A stretch of DNA of 64,000 bases from positions 173,422-237,421 of the forward strand of contig JAVLUZ010000763.1 of NCBI GenBank assembly GCA_036768485.1. Direction: 5' to 3'. The notes beneath the pieces were generated by a model. The model was not told where the DNA came from and made no database searches. It saw only the letters and a program-made list of their open reading frames with translations. Shown piece after piece: positions 50,028-63,633 of the stretch; within the stretch, counting starts at the first letter, position 1, and each line of letters begins with the position of its first letter. This DNA is from Mermis nigrescens. Lineage: Eukaryota; Nematoda; Enoplea; Mermithida; Mermithidae. The position numbers and the translations under genes are program-made.

Positions 50028-50321
50028 ATGGATAACGAAAATCACAAATTCCTGAATTTTCCAGAGGTTTCCCATATACACTTTGAATTTAATAAGTCTC
50101 CGAAAGGAAAAATTAAAGGTCGAAAAGTCGGGAAAACGAGGAGTGAGGAAAACGAATCGCTTTTCATGTCGTATCCTCTCTCTTCCGTCTTATTGCTGAT
50201 CGATTTTTTCCTCACGGGGCTTGTGAAGTCCAAAGTGTATAAAATGCGACTCTTGAACGTTCATACATTGAAAAACCTTTTCACCCGCCACACGTTATTC
50301 AATGAAGTTACAGTAAAATAA
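50028..50321 (+). CDS. Small ORF, 97 codons, unrecognised
   Basis: A complete ATG-to-TAA frame codes a basic protein with a hydrophobic segment (SVLLLIDFFLTGLV) around residues 53-66. An AATAAA lies about 115 bp downstream (near 50438). The minus strand has an overlapping open frame (SPVRKKSISNKTEERG) of similar credibility. No repeat is recognised here. It could be a short gene, an exon of either strand, or chance. No family resemblance was seen. Confidence 0.25.
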   Translation: MDNENHKFLNFPEVSHIHFEFNKSPKGKIKGRKVGKTRSEENESLFMSYPLSSVLLLIDFFLTGLVKSKVYKMRLLNVHTLKNLFTRHTLFNEVTVK

Positions 50322-50608
50322 GCCGGAAAGTTTTGCACAAATATAGCGAACGTAATTTGAATTTTCAAAAAATAGATTTTTTTACGTAAAAGAGCACAGC
50401 TTTAATCGTGATACTTTGCAACATAAAAATTTGTAGAATAAAACTTCTATTTTTTCCTATTCAGACAAAAGTTTTACGTTCTTTGATTAAAAATTGATTT
50501 AGCTATACAAAAACAAAGTATGAAATTTACATGGCCCATCCTGTTCACGAAGATACTCTTAACAAAAATCGGTCATGATTCTGATAAGTTTGTATAACAG
50601 TATTACCC

Positions 50609-50785
50609 ATATGTGGGCGTAGGTGATTTTGAGGGTACTTACGCCCTTCCTCAGCCAGCCCCTTTACTGTTTCCCCCAGAATGCTAGAAACAACTTTTAA
50701 CCCCCTTAGAATGCGCACCAGATCGGATTTTTTTCTGGGCTTTCAACCCCCCCCCGCAGAGTATTTTGGCTGTCCACGTTTGGTT
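50609..50785 (+). repeat. Short MITE relative, facing a partner at 51000-51170
   Basis: CATATGTGGGCGTAGG … CCGCAGAGTATTTTGGCTGTCC resembles the hAT-like family ends but with a different interior (ACCAGATCGGATTTTTT). A reverse-oriented relative lies at about 50965-51165. Confidence 0.5.
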
Positions 50786-51169
50786 AGCGTAAAAGGAACA
50801 TTGCCAGAAACTAGTCTTCTATGTAATGGAAAGTTTCAGATTGTCAGCTGTTCGTTCAGCTCACATGACTTATGTATTACCGAAAAATAAAAGCTGTGAT
50901 GCAGTTTGGTAAATTTCTATCACTTGTTACTTCTCCAGTTGCCAAATATACCTACAACAGACGAGGGGCATATGAAACCCGGAAAAAATCCGATCCGGTG
51001 AGCATTCTGGCGATGGGGTAAAAGCTATTTTTAGGATTCTGGGGTGTAAACGGGAAGGCTGAGGGGCGGAGGATTTTGAGGTAGCAGTAAAAGCGGTGGC
51101 TGAGCGGAGGCGGGGTTAAATAAGACAAACCCCCTCCCACGCCCATGTGTGAGTTAAACTACCATACAA

Positions 51170-52790
51170 GCTTAGCGGAATCAGGGCCGATTTTTGTTAA
51201 TAGTACCTACATTCATACAATAAAAGTAATTGTCAATTTATTATGCCCTTTACCTGAAAATTATTATTTATAATTATTAAATTATTATTATATCATACTC
51301 ATTGACTGAAAATAAAAAATTATTACCGTTATCATCATTAGAATTATTTAATTATTGTAACAGTATAGACAGAGCAGTAAACTGTGTACAAAAAGCTTTA
51401 ATCAATTGAATCGTCTATCATTAACTATCTATAAGTTTCTGATATCATTTCGCAGAAAGAAGAAACTGCTTTGTATAACGGTGTCAAATCCGGGTCAACG
51501 CGAAGGTACATAAATTTCAGATTTATTTAGTAGATTTTATTCTCGTTGAACACTTGCCTACTTTTTCAAAAGTCTTCTGAAATATGGAGAGCAGAAATCC
51601 CATGAATGTGTAAAATCATGCGCAATTTTCCTGTTAAATTGCAATTTGCGGGCTCAAGTATTGTAGCTAAATATTTCACATAAGTAAGAACGTAGAAGGA
51701 GCTAATTTGAAAAATAGGAAAATTTTGAGGGTATCAATATCTGGGTCCAGGAGGCACAAATTAGTTTTAAAAATTTTGTAATTTTTCCGAGAGATACGCT
51801 ACTATGGTGTACAGTGTAAAATTAAATGTTTGAAACGTAGTCATACTTATTACATGGTGCTTATCACGCTTGCTATTTTTCATACAAGCTGAGAAGACTA
51901 GATTTTAGTGACGGTAGTCCAACATGTCCAAAAGTGACAAAATTTGGAACTTTAGCCTGCTTATTCAGGAAGCGAATTTTGTATTTTGAGTAAATTAAAT
52001 AGTACCATGATGTCCAGCCTAAAAAACTACCTAACATGTGTTATTTTGAGGTATGATTAATTTTTGACCTGCTCAAGTTAAGCATAGGGCAAGGTCGAAA
52101 CTGTCAGAAAGTGTGTCTTAAGTGTTTTTTAAAATGTTCTTCTAAACATAAAAATTTCTCCGTAACATCAGGATTACAAAATGATCGCATTTTTCTTCAC
52201 ACACTAGTTCTGTTAGCTTAAAACTGCAGGTTAGCTTCCCTTTAAGTCTACTTCGTTAGATCAACGTTGCTGTCTTTCGACCTATCAGAGGTCCGCTGGT
52301 ACGTTCATCTTTGTACAGTATATCCATGAGTTCGCACAAGGCATGTTTATTACAACTGAAATTTGGATTATCAATCTAACTTTTAATTTTTTGCCTCAAT
52401 GATTGTGTGAAGTTTCAACTAAACAATTTCTCACCATTTTTAAACCCGCCATTGGTGGCGTCGTGAATAGATCAGTTCATCGAACATATTGTTTTCACTG
52501 TAAACGGCAAAATTAGAATCTGATGGCCTACAATAATTTTGTTAAACAATAATACGACATGATTGTATGCATTTTGGAATCAGCAATCAAAGTGCTTTCG
52601 GCAGTACTTAATTATAGGTCCGATGCTACAGTAATAAGCTTACTGTAAGCCTTTAAAAAGAAAGTGGTTGATGATCTTCCAAAAAATTGTTTCATACGTT
52701 TTAGGTTTGTTGAGCAAATCTCAGGAACCGCTGCTCAAATTTAGAGAAAAAAAAGACTTTTAGATAGAAAATTTTAGGGATGAGGGGAGA
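51170..52790. other. Unassigned AT-rich sequence
   Basis: No coding or repeat features were recognised. Confidence 0.4.
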
Positions 52791-52796
52791 TTTTGT

Positions 52797-53438
52797 TGAA
52801 AAAAATCGGGTATGGGTAAAATCCGGAACCAGACCAGGACCAGGACCAGGACAAAATGGGTAAAATCCGGACAATCAATCAGGACCAGGACCAGGACCGG
52901 ACTCAGGACAAATGGGTAAAATCCGGACAAACAATCAGGACAATGTATTAGATATGTAGGGTCGGACTCACACCTGGGCGTGGGGGTTGGGGGTATGCAC
53001 CCCCAGAAACCAAAATACCTCCCCCCAGAATTCAATTTTTGAAAATTTTTTTTTCGTTTTTTTTCGCAATTTTTTGATGCCAATGGATTGTGCTCTATTA
53101 GAAACGTCGAAAAATGGTGTTTTTTCGCCATACCACCATTTTTAAGGCCATTTTTTGACCTTCGAAAGATTTTGCCGCCCCCCCCCCCATAGAATTTTCT
53201 TGCTGCCCACGTTTGGTCGGATTGGCTAGGACCAGCCCAATTTGTCTGGTCCTGGCCAGTCCGACCCTGCATATCTAATACATTGTCCTGATCTTTTCAT
53301 TGTCCTGATTGTTTGTCCGGATTTTACCCATTTGTCCTAGTCCGGTCCTGGTCCTGGTCCTGATTGATCGTCCGGATTTTACCCATTTTGTCCGGTCCTG
53401 GTCCTGGTCCTAGTTCCGGATTTTACTTTTTCCCAAAA
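52797..53438. mobile_element. Foldback palindrome with CAGGAC/TCCGGATTTTACCC arms
   Basis: The left arm 52797-52968 (repeats of ATGGGTAAAATCCGGAC and ACCAGGACCAGGACC) is matched inverted by 53216-53438, with close identity and the same order of blocks. A MITE at 52969-53215 splits it close to the centre. Confidence 0.88.
52969..53215 (+). mobile_element. hAT-like MITE inside the foldback
   Basis: It runs from CACACCTGGGCG to GCCCACGTTTG, with flanks GTCGGACT (52961-52968) and GTCGGATT (53216-53223), 7 of 8. Confidence 0.87.
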
Positions 53439-54580
53439 AAATCTAAAATTTTTATTTCTGTAGCTCGTCAGTTGTGTCTTTAGATGGATTTTTTTGTGCA
53501 ATAAACGCGACTAACCAAGATTTGCTCGTTCTTCCGGTTTGCTCAATGCAAATTTGTGTCAAGGGGGCAGCCATATTGGAAAAAGAATACTTTAGGCTGT
53601 AGCTATCTAACTACTTTACATAATTCAACAATTTAGCGCATTTTATAAAGAGCAAAGATAGAGCTTGATGACTACTTGTTTGTTTGATTTGGATGAGTAG
53701 AAAAAATTCAATATGGCTGCCATTTTTAGTTACTGTAATAAAAAAGTGCCTTGATTACAAATTAAGATTAACAATGTTTTCACTGCTTTAGTATAGTTGG
53801 CATTTTTTCTGTAAATGGATAGAAAATTGAATGCTCTTTCTATTGAGATATGCTTAAGAGAATGAGATTTAATAGATTTTTTGATCCTGGCATTTTAAAC
53901 GGAAATATTATTCATGTTACACTGAAAACAACGTGCGAAAGATAAGAACCGAGGAAAAGCATAAGCTAGGCACTATACGGTAAAATAAATAAAAATCAGC
54001 TCATCTATGAAAGGAAATGACAACTTTGAACAAAATGCAGAAAAAATCCGAACAAAATGCAGAAAGAGCAACAAAATTGCAGCAGGCCCATATGCGAATT
54101 AGCACCAAACGTTAAAACAAGTGAAAATAATCAGCAATACAGTAAAAATTATGCGCGTGTCAAGGAAGTATAAGGAAAATTTGAATCGTCCTCAAATCTA
54201 TGCTAAAATAAGAGAAAACATTTATCATCACTAGCACAGCATATTCGTCGTACGTATTACTACAGGCTCATAATAAACAACATAATGGAATTGTCATAAT
54301 TACAATCATCAAGTAATCTACGCCAAACTAAATGTTGATTACGTATACTATAAAAATGCAATTTTGATGAGTAATTGAATCAACTATTATCACACACGCC
54401 TAGCTTCTTCATAATCTCTTTTTAATCGAATGAAAAACATTTTCAGAAAACATCTTTTTTCAAAGGTCGAAAAAATACTTTGATTTTTTTTGCGTCGGAT
54501 AGAAAAAGTCAAATTTTTAGCATATTCTTAGTTTTCAACATGCATCCTAGTTCTCTCCTCTTCTATGTCTTTCTTAATGC
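53439..54580. other. Unassigned sequence
   Basis: Nothing recognised. Confidence 0.4.
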
Positions 54581-54583
54581 GCA

Positions 54584-55378
54584 CCCAAGCGTGGGCGTGA
54601 AGAATGGGGTTTTAGGGGTATGGCACCTCCAGAGGACCGAATACCACCCAGAAAGCAAAATAAGCCCCAGAATTCAATTTTAGAATTTTTTTGTTTTTTT
54701 GCCATTTTTTGATGCCAATATATAGTGCTCGACATACCTGAGCGTGGGGGTTTAGGGGTATGCACCCCCAGAAGCCAGAATACCCCAGGATTAAATTTTA
54801 GAAATTTTTCGTTTTTTCTGCAATTTTTTGATGCAAATGGATTGTGCTCGATGAGAAATTTTGAAAAATGGCGTTTTTTCACCATATGTATCAGCATACA
54901 TGATCTTGGGCGGCGGTTTAACCTCCCAAAACTTTGTCGACCCCCGCAAAAATTTTTTCAACCCCCTAGAATTGACGATTTTTTTAAATTCTAAAAAATT
55001 ACCTAAAAATTTGTAGAAAAGATTTTTTTTAAAGCATTTTTAGCTATCTACTTGCACAAAAGTGCGAATTTTTGGCGCTTTGCACCACTATACTCCTGTT
55101 TTGTCTATATTTTGTTATATTTGTTCCGACTTTTTAGATTTGTTCTAAACTTATTTATGTTTTAATGCATTAGGAAGATGGAGAATCGTCAAAAACGCTG
55201 AAAAACAATGTTTTGGATGCGTAATAGACCATTTTTGGACCCAAAAAATCAATTTATGATCCCCCAGAATTCCTATGCTGTGCATGTATGCATACCACGA
55301 TTTTTAAGAACATTTTTTGACGTTGAAAAATTCTTACACCCCCACTCCCAGGATTTTGGCGCTGCCTGCCCTCCTATG
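54584..55378 (+). repeat. Cluster of partial hAT-like MITE copies
   Basis: 5' parts occur at about 54584-54731 and 54733-54895 (GCGTGGGGGTTTAGGGGTATGC), and 3' parts at about 55255-55378 (CCCCCAGAATTCCTATGCTG; CCCAGGATTTTGGCGCTGCC). Truncation points lie next to one another, suggesting insertion and deletion between copies. Confidence 0.6.
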
Positions 55379-57000
55379 GTCCTACTACCCGTATAACTGC
55401 CTAAGAGTTTAGGACTAGGAAACGCCTTTAGAAGGTTTGCTTTTTGTCAGCAACTGAAATTCGCTATTGACATGATTCTAATGTCATAGCTGTTTAAGCT
55501 TGATTAAAGAATATAGAACTGGAACGCGAATGACCTTTCACTGACACGGTTGGTAAGCAAATATTTGTTGCGTGTCCAGAAAAAAGTACCTATTGATAAC
55601 TATAGAGGATGATATCATTTGTATGTATCTTAACGCAGCCTAGAGCGTTTGCTAAACGAGCAATTTGGCATTAATTTCGATGAGGCAACCTAAGTCATAT
55701 AACCCAGAACGGGAATTCAGATTTTTACCAATCTATTTTGTACTCCATTAACTCTGGATCATTTGTCGACATCAGCCTGCATATTAGGGGGTTTACGTAT
55801 CTCAGTAGGACCAAAGTAAAAATGTTCTGTCAAAAATAAAGTAGTGAAAGACGGAGAACAAGTCACAAAGTTTTTTAAGTGCTTGGATTTGACCGGACAT
55901 TTTCAAATGATGACACCATCTTAACATTCATGTCAATTTTCAACGCCGTTTTAGTTCAAAAAAGTTACCGACCATGGATGGATGCTTGGTCGCCCTGAAC
56001 TGCATGGCCTTTTTTTGTGCGTTCAGGGTTATCTGCTGACTCGTTTACGTTTTATTTTATACGTTTGCAAGTGGGCAAAGCGACGATCAAATATCAGAAT
56101 TTACTATGACCATTATTTTAACAGATTTACATTTAATCTACATAGATACGTACGCTGCTAACGGCGTTAACTGCCGACACCAAGCACAATCGTGCAAGGT
56201 TTAAAGGGCTAAACTTAATCGAATGTAAGGACAGCATAAAAACGCTTACGTGCCGTTTGAAAGTTCCGGGATTCAAGATTAATTACATATGCATTCCTAG
56301 TTCATTTTTTAACGAGATTTTTTCGTAATTTATTCATTTTTATGTTTATTTGCCGTCTCTCTAATTTGCATGCTTACTTTTCGGAGCAATATATACGAGC
56401 CCCTTTTGTTGTGTGCCTTTCAAAGCGTTCTTGATGCGCGACTTGCTGAATAAGGGCCGTCTTATTTTACTACCAATGAACATTGTATGCTTACGCTCAA
56501 TCGCTTGTCAGAAGCGGGGTCTTCTTAGAGCGATCAATATTCAGTCTGCTTGCATTCATGCGCCTTCCATGGATATCCATGGCGCGTATCTTCATAAATT
56601 TTTGGCGAATTTAGAAATAGCGCAAAAAACTTATTTATCATAGCTTCTAATGAAGCATTGTTATTATGATTCTTTCGACCACCCTTTTGCCTCATTATGG
56701 CTAATAAATGTTTTGCTAATACTTTCTTTGAGAGGTATAGACTAACGCAAGTCGCACTAGAATTTGAGGCTCATTAGCTTCAGATGGACGAAAAGGAAAT
56801 CTTTTGAGAAAAAATAAGGCAGCATATAAGCCAGAGACGAAAAAAGTTTAAAACTTTGTTTTTGCTAAACGGCTATACATACATCGTGTACAAATTGTGA
56901 ATTCAAATATTTCATTATCATGAATCAACATCCGCGACAATTTTTTAGCCATCCTGTCTAACAAAGCTCAAATCTTACGGTTTTTACCGGCGTAGGTGAT
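55379..57000. other. Unassigned sequence
   Basis: No gene structure supported. The 76-codon plus frame at 56413-56643 has no further support. Confidence 0.35.
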
Positions 57001-57900
57001 TTTACCTCTCTTCCACATTTTATGACTTTAAAAGTGTGTAATTCCGAGTATATTTATCCTTTTTTTGTTTCATAGGACCATTTTTCCTTGCTTTTCATTA
57101 TATTTGAGAATGCATCTATGCATCAGGGCGTTTTATACAAATAATTTTATGTTATGTTATGTGCCTGACTTATGATATCGTGCTGTAACCAATCCTTTTA
57201 ATGCTAAATGCGCATTATTGTTTCATTACCTACTTCTGATAGCATTCAGAAAACCTTGAGAAGTGAATGTATTTTCAGTTATTATATTCGCCTTTTGACG
57301 CCCCTCGCCCATAATTCGACAGATCTTCACAAATGGATAAACCCCAGAATTTTACTTTTTTGCATGCAATTCGATGTTAAAATCAAGGGGAGAAAAACAC
57401 ATTCTTGTCGCTTTCTTGTTTGCCAACTTCTCCAGCTTAACTAGGAATTAATGGACTAGATCTAAAGACTGCTGATATGCTTCGTTAAGTCACAGATTGA
57501 ATTTGGATTCGTTTCTTTTCATTCAATATTGAGTTGTTTTCGGAGGTACAAATTTTACAGTCTGCGGGTGGTGATTTGATGCCAAATTCACCGTTATAAG
57601 TCATCTGTAACCTAATCTAAATTGTATTAAAATGTACAGCGCCTCAGGGTCAGGTGCACACTAGAGCGCTTTTTTCACACTCAACATTAAGATATTTGTA
57701 GAGGTGTAAAGACTGCACAAAAACTCTTTTTTCATAGCGCTCTAGAGATTTGATTTAAAAAATTGCCTTCGTAAATGTTAGAATTTCGTATATGATTTTA
57801 AATTTTCTGTTCGTTCAGTCGTCGTTCACCTACATTGAGACGTATAATGATCAGTGTAAAGTCTACATAATGAATTTATTTGCCATCTAAATCGCTGAAG
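57000..57900. repeat. GTGTAAAG-family remnants
   Basis: A diverged terminal block lies at about 57035-57100 (TCCGAGTATATTTATCC, CATAGGACCATTTTTCC). Body-type text follows at about 57380-57880, with GTGTAAAG at 57700 and 57855. Confidence 0.5.
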
Positions 57901-58389
57901 AAGGTTACAGATGGTAAAACGTTAGCCTACAGTTGTAATAAAATCTATCCTAAGCCAGCCTTGAAACCGTGCCTGATAAATAAAGACAACATTCAATTTA
58001 TTTGTCGTATGTTTTAGCATTGGCGTTGGTTTAAAGCCTGTCTTAAGCCTGGACATATTGAGACGGCATACGCCAGAGTCAGAAGTAGTCACTTAGCTTT
58101 AAAATTCGAAGTCAGATTAAAATTATGCTCAAACACAAGCTTTATCACATTGCAAATAGCCCGACTATCGTGGAGCCTAAAATTTAAATCATGGAGAAAC
58201 AAAGATTTTTGCTGCTATTTTGATGGTTCCCAAATTATTTTTACTCGATATACTGATCTTTCTTATAAAAGAATGCTAGACGATTCTTTTCACGCGGCGT
58301 GGACCAATAGGAAACAGAACTTAATTTTTCCATTATACATTTATCTGGTAGATTTTGCAAGATTATACCTTTTGAACGTGAAATGAATT

Positions 58390-59920
58390 TTTAATACATC
58401 ATACAATTTTTTACATTAAGAAATATATAAATTCGACAAAATATACGAGGATTAGACAGTTTTAAAACTGCACAGCTACGAAAATTTTATGAGCTACACA
58501 ATACCCATGAAAATAAGTATAAATGCCGAATGAAATAAAATTATCATAATTCACAATTTTAAGTAAATTTTAAGCACACTCGCATAAAAACTTTCATTTT
58601 AACGCAGTTTTGTCCCTAATGTAGCTACATTACGTAAACACTGTATCAACACGCCGGTAATGTGTGACTTATCAGTTTATCAACTAATTATTGAAAATTA
58701 TGGCTTTTAGAAAGCTTATATATTAAGATAACGAGCCATGTTTTACCTACAGTAAAGCGAAAACTATCACAACATTATAGGACTCGAAGTGACAAACCTA
58801 ATTTTCCTTTGAGTGAAGCAAGCTTTTAGGAATCAGTTATCGTCGTTTCGTGTCACGTTCTAAGGGTTGAGTAAACAATTTGAAATGGTCCACAGCACTC
58901 GTTGTACGTGCTTTTTGACATCTTCAAGCAAAATGTTTAGCGTCTGAATAAATATTGGAGATCCTTTAAATAGATTTTCATCACCGGCTCGTCCTTGAGT
59001 CCATTATATGCTTTATTTGGAACTTATATACATATGTGAGAAAAAAGCTTGAGATTCTCTAAAATCTCAACGCTTTTCAACGTTCTGCTAAATTTTCTAT
59101 TCTTCTACATCAAAACTCGTCATTTTGCACCCATTAAAGACTTTAATCCCCGTCAAGATCAAATTTCACTAACAATTCTCATTTGATTGTGGTTTTATTA
59201 TATCGTTTCGTAATCTCCTGAAAAGGATGACTCGGACACGTGCAAGATTTATCCAAAGGCCTGAAAAAATACTGTGGGATGCGAATAAATTCAATCACGT
59301 GAAAGCCACTGAACTGAATCATGTGCAGTTTTTTCGAAGGGTTTTAAAGTGTTGTTCTGAAATTTCGCTTTCCACACTCATTATGTATGCACTCGACAGT
59401 CAAGTGTCTTATTTATTTATTATTATCTAAACGTTTTTTAGATATTAAACGGTTTATTTTTTATCTTTAAGCGGGCCGTAATTTCCGTGTTTTCTTTTAA
59501 CTGTGATTATATATAGTGTCTCCTGTGTGGATTTTCGTAATGATTTTCTCTGTTGTTGATAAGAAAGGCTGTTGAAGTGTGGGCCTTCGAGACATTTTGC
59601 GCTATGTGCTGACGGGTGTTGGCTTCGAAAAAATTTTAAAATGAATGTGTGAAATGGACTGCAATTAGGCAGGCTTGCATGCCCACAACTATTGTGTGCA
59701 CGAACAATTGACGCCAGGTTTGCTTGCTATATTGCTCATGATAACAAAATAAAACAGCATACAATTGTAGTTAGTTTTCTATCAATCACGATACGAAGCA
59801 AGTCAGCATTGCAACTTTCAAGCAATTTGCAAAAGCATACATTTTAGATTATGTTTCTACACTCTCATACGAAACATTGAAAATTATTTAAAGAAGCTTA
59901 CACTTTTTAAAGAGGTCGCA
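58390..59920. other. Unassigned sequence
   Basis: No feature assigned. The plus frame at 59227-59430 lacks support. Confidence 0.35.
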
Positions 59921-59924
59921 GAAT

Positions 59925-62115
59925 ATAATTCAATTTCTTGCGTTGCTTACAGAAAGTCTGATTTTTAACAGCTTTTGCGACTTTGGGAATACACATACAA
60001 AGGTAGTTTCTTCCAAGTCCCCTCCTTTTACATTTTTATTCCACAGGAGCATTCTTCTTTCCTAGTACCCTACTTGTAATTAGTTTGATTTGAGTAAATC
60101 AGTCGGCAAAAAATATATCGTGACATTCCAAAAAAATGACAGCAGTCTAAGTACACGGAAGCAGATTAAACGTTTTCAGCATAAACTTGACGCAACTATT
60201 AAGTGTTAGAGAACACTTACGCTCCCCAGGGACGTAGCTGTGGGGGGACTGGGGAAGGGGTCGGACCCCCCCCCCTAAATTTAGAAAAAACCGAAAAAAT
60301 ATGACTTTTCACACGTTATTTTGTGCTTTTTTTGGCTTAGACCCCCCAAAATTGTGTTGGTCCCCCAAAATAGGAGGGCCAGCTACGTGCCTGCATAATC
60401 CTGACGCTACATGCAACAATTTGAAAAAATTAAGCATCTGCAATGCTCTTAAACTAAATTTGATTTCCAATTTAAACTTTACCAAAAACTGAGTGTAAGA
60501 GAAATATACAGTCAGATTCGTAATCCTGACCTACGGAACATATTCTTGAAAAAAATTTAATTTTTTGCAACGCTCTAATTGTAAAATAAATTTGTAGTGA
60601 AAACTTAACATATTAATAATAAATGAATAGTGCAAACTTTGACTGGGTGTAGAGAAAACTATTGAGATTCGTAATTCTATACGTTACGTTGAACGTTTTA
60701 AAAAAGCTAAGCTTCCGCAAGGCTCTAGAACTAAAGTTATTTTGCAATGTAAATTTTAAACAACTACAAAGTGTAAAGAAGATATCAGTCGAATTCGTAA
60801 TTCCGATATTATTCTGATATTGCGATCAACATTAATAAAAAAAATGAAGTTTCAACAATAAGCTGAAGACAAGTAAATGTTAGATGTAAAGCACTTTACA
60901 CCACTTTCGATTGTGAATGAAGGCGTCTAATTGGCGTATCAAGTTTCATTTCTGGTAGTTTTTTAGACGTGAGATCATGTCCAGACTCGTAACCGTAGAA
61001 CTTGGCAGAATAAACAAGACATCAACACATTTAACACACCTAATTTTTGACTTGACACCACCCAAAAAAGCTAAATTTTTCTGTAAATAAATGCAATTCA
61101 CTGTGACATGTTCCCTGTAGTCAGTACCTCATTTTTATTCTATTCGACCTTTCTTAAAATGAGAAATTGGCTAACAAAAAACGGACATAAACGTATTTTC
61201 CACCATTCCAAAACATTGTAAACTTTAAAAAGTCTGAACCTAACTTCTTATTAAGTGTAAAGAAATTCAATTTAAATCAGTTTGCAGCTTTTGAATTGTA
61301 GTACGTTTTTATGTGAAAAAATTTGGTTCTGCAAAATATTTGAGATGTTTCGCCTATTTTACACGCCTGATTCCGAACTTTACACCCCCGTTAATTAGTC
61401 AATATTGCATTTTTCAAGCACGGTTTGCTGTAACTTGTAGCCCTTAAGAAGTACTTTATTTCTATTTATGCAATGTATACCGGCGTCTTATAAGCGTAAA
61501 AGTTTGCAGAGAAATCTTAGACAAAATCTGTTTTTTACTCCATCCACTAGAGTGTAAACTTTAAACTCCTATATCTTACTCCGTCTTGACTGTCAAAAAG
61601 TCTGCTGGAAAACCGAAAGTAGCCATTGAGTCGTAGTACATTTCTGCTGGAACAGATATCTTGGGACTCATAACAGGAGTTTTTGGCAGACAAATAATAG
61701 GCTGAAATGTGTTCTTTTATCCTCCAGATTTTTTACACTCATTATATTGCCACTCTGGAAATGTGTCACTTTTCTTGAAATAAAAAAGGCGCTTTAGAGC
61801 TAACTCAATTGTCCACATTAAAAAAACAGATCAAACAGATTGCGAAACTAAGTTAGGAAAGTCAGGTAACCGACCGAAATTTAAAAAAGTATGTTATAAC
61901 GTTACAGTAAAACTTTACATGCTTTTTACACACGGGAAATTAATTTAAGAAAACAAAAAAAACACCGACAGCAAATTTTTTTAATTGTCTATCTTTTGAA
62001 GAAAGTGAGCAATACAGCAGCGTCCCAGTGTTGCTCTAGGAGAGAGGGAGGTGCACAGGTTATTGGGGTACCTAAGTATACTATATGTTGCGTTGGGTGG
62101 TTTTCAATGGTAGTA
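59925..62115 (-). mobile_element. GTGTAAAG-family element, minus-oriented copy
   Basis: It has the same order as 7862-11870: terminal block (GGTCGCAGAATATA…CCTAGTACCCTAC), a TGACAGCAGTC-containing segment, GCTTCCGCAAGGCTCTAGAA, a body with ACTTTACACC motifs, the TTGTCTATCTTTTGAAG block and a far end with GGGGTACCTAAGTATACTAT. No enzyme frame found. Confidence 0.6.
60227..60393. mobile_element. 167-bp MITE, CAGGGACGTAGCTG ends
   Basis: The inverted ends CAGGGACGTAGCTG and CCAGCTACGTGCCTG (13 of 14 pair), with C-rich ACCCCCC interior, match the look of hAT non-autonomous elements. No 8-bp duplication is visible now (ACGCTCCC versus CATAATCC). Confidence 0.7.
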
Positions 62116-62204
62116 GATGCTACCCCGAGGTCCTTCAAATGGGTGAATGTTCGTGCAATGTTTACTAAACGTGCCACAGAATCGATAACGGAGGTCCGCT
62201 GCAC

Positions 62205-62512
62205 TCAAACGGTAGTATAAATAAACGACTTGTGGTTATAGCGCCACAGAAACAGCAACAAAAGCCCGACGCTCTTGAACGATAATATAAACGGACTTCT
62301 GGTTATAATACCACAGAAACTACAACGAAAGCCCGACGCTCTCGAACGATAATATAAACGGACGGTTTCTGGTTATAATACCACAGAAAATACAACAAAA
62401 GCCCGACGCTCTCCAACGATAATATAAACAGACGACTTCTGGTTATAATACCACAGAAACTACAACGAAAGCCCGACGCTCTCAAACGATAATATAAACG
62501 GACGACTTCCCA
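62205..62512 (+). repeat. ~70-bp tandem repeat, about 4.5 units
   Basis: The GGTTATAATACCACAGAAAC block recurs with starts at 62234, 62301, 62371 and 62441 (67, 70, 70). Each unit is followed by AAGCCCGACGCTCTC and CGATAATATAAAC. Confidence 0.92.
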
Positions 62513-62514
62513 TA

Positions 62515-63633
62515 AACAGAAAATCGCTGGGTGATATCAAAAATTGATGAGATGTAGTATTCAAATTTCTTAGTCAGCCAATAGAAAAACGCGTCACTAG
62601 ACGTCAATCGTAATAACCACGCCCTATATGATATAATCCTATTTCTACACACTTAAGGGACATTTCCACACGCTATAATTTTTAGGTAGATTTCTACAAC
62701 GTTAGATACGCTATTAAACAGATTTCCACTACACGCCCCTTTTTAAAAAGCCGAGTTTCCACCGAGGCAGAAAATCGAATAATAAATAATCTGTTTAATT
62801 ACCTTTAGTTATGACTCTAACAAGCACGTTATTACCCCACGACTTTTCTCAAAATACCTAGTTCGTAACACTAATACCCCTAAACACTAACACCTTACTA
62901 TTATGGTATCTCGTAGTACAATTGATTTCAGATCACTACTATCTGTCTCAGAGCATCACATGCAAGCCAAGATTTCCTAAACTCTTACCTGTTTTGAACC
63001 CAATGATGTTCGTGGTCTACTACATACAGAGTTCATGGTTGGTATCTTTACACCAGTTTACTTTGCCGTTAGGTAGGCAATATTAACAACCTTTACAGCC
63101 AACAGCAACAGCTATATACTACTCATGATACCACAAGTTCAGTGCTAACTCCGCACTTCATTAGCTAAACCAGTCAACTCATAACACTGAGTTGATAAAA
63201 CAACCAGCTAATACTACTCTGCAGATTATCAACCAGTATTCACGTTGCTGCTAACTATAACTATAAACCATAATAACCATTGCATACCTATGTTGATAAC
63301 ATACACCTTGACCACAAACATCGTGATAGTTCACCAAACCTAAATTTCTCAGCTTGGCTATACGTAATGCTTGAGATAGATACAATTCTCAAACACGTAG
63401 AAAATGTTTTAACAGAAATTCACTGAGACTTAAAGTGACAGGAACTCAGCTACAAATTTGTAAGGCAATGACTACATTGAAATTATGCTATAAAGTCGAT
63501 AACACTAACTTATGTATCTACTCACCTTATTATCTTACCTTAACACAACAATTAACAATAAGATTATGTAATAGTATTGAAGTTAATTGATTATTACACC
63601 AAAAATTAAAGATTAAGCAAAAAGCGGGAAAAT
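62515..63633. other. Unassigned unique-looking sequence
   Basis: No repeats or frames of note; it probably includes the 3' flank of the edge gene. No AATAAA was seen on the minus strand close to its stop. Confidence 0.35.

Noticed and set aside
52760..53272. 170-codon minus ORF
   Set aside because: It spans foldback arm repeats and an inserted MITE; composition follows the repeats.
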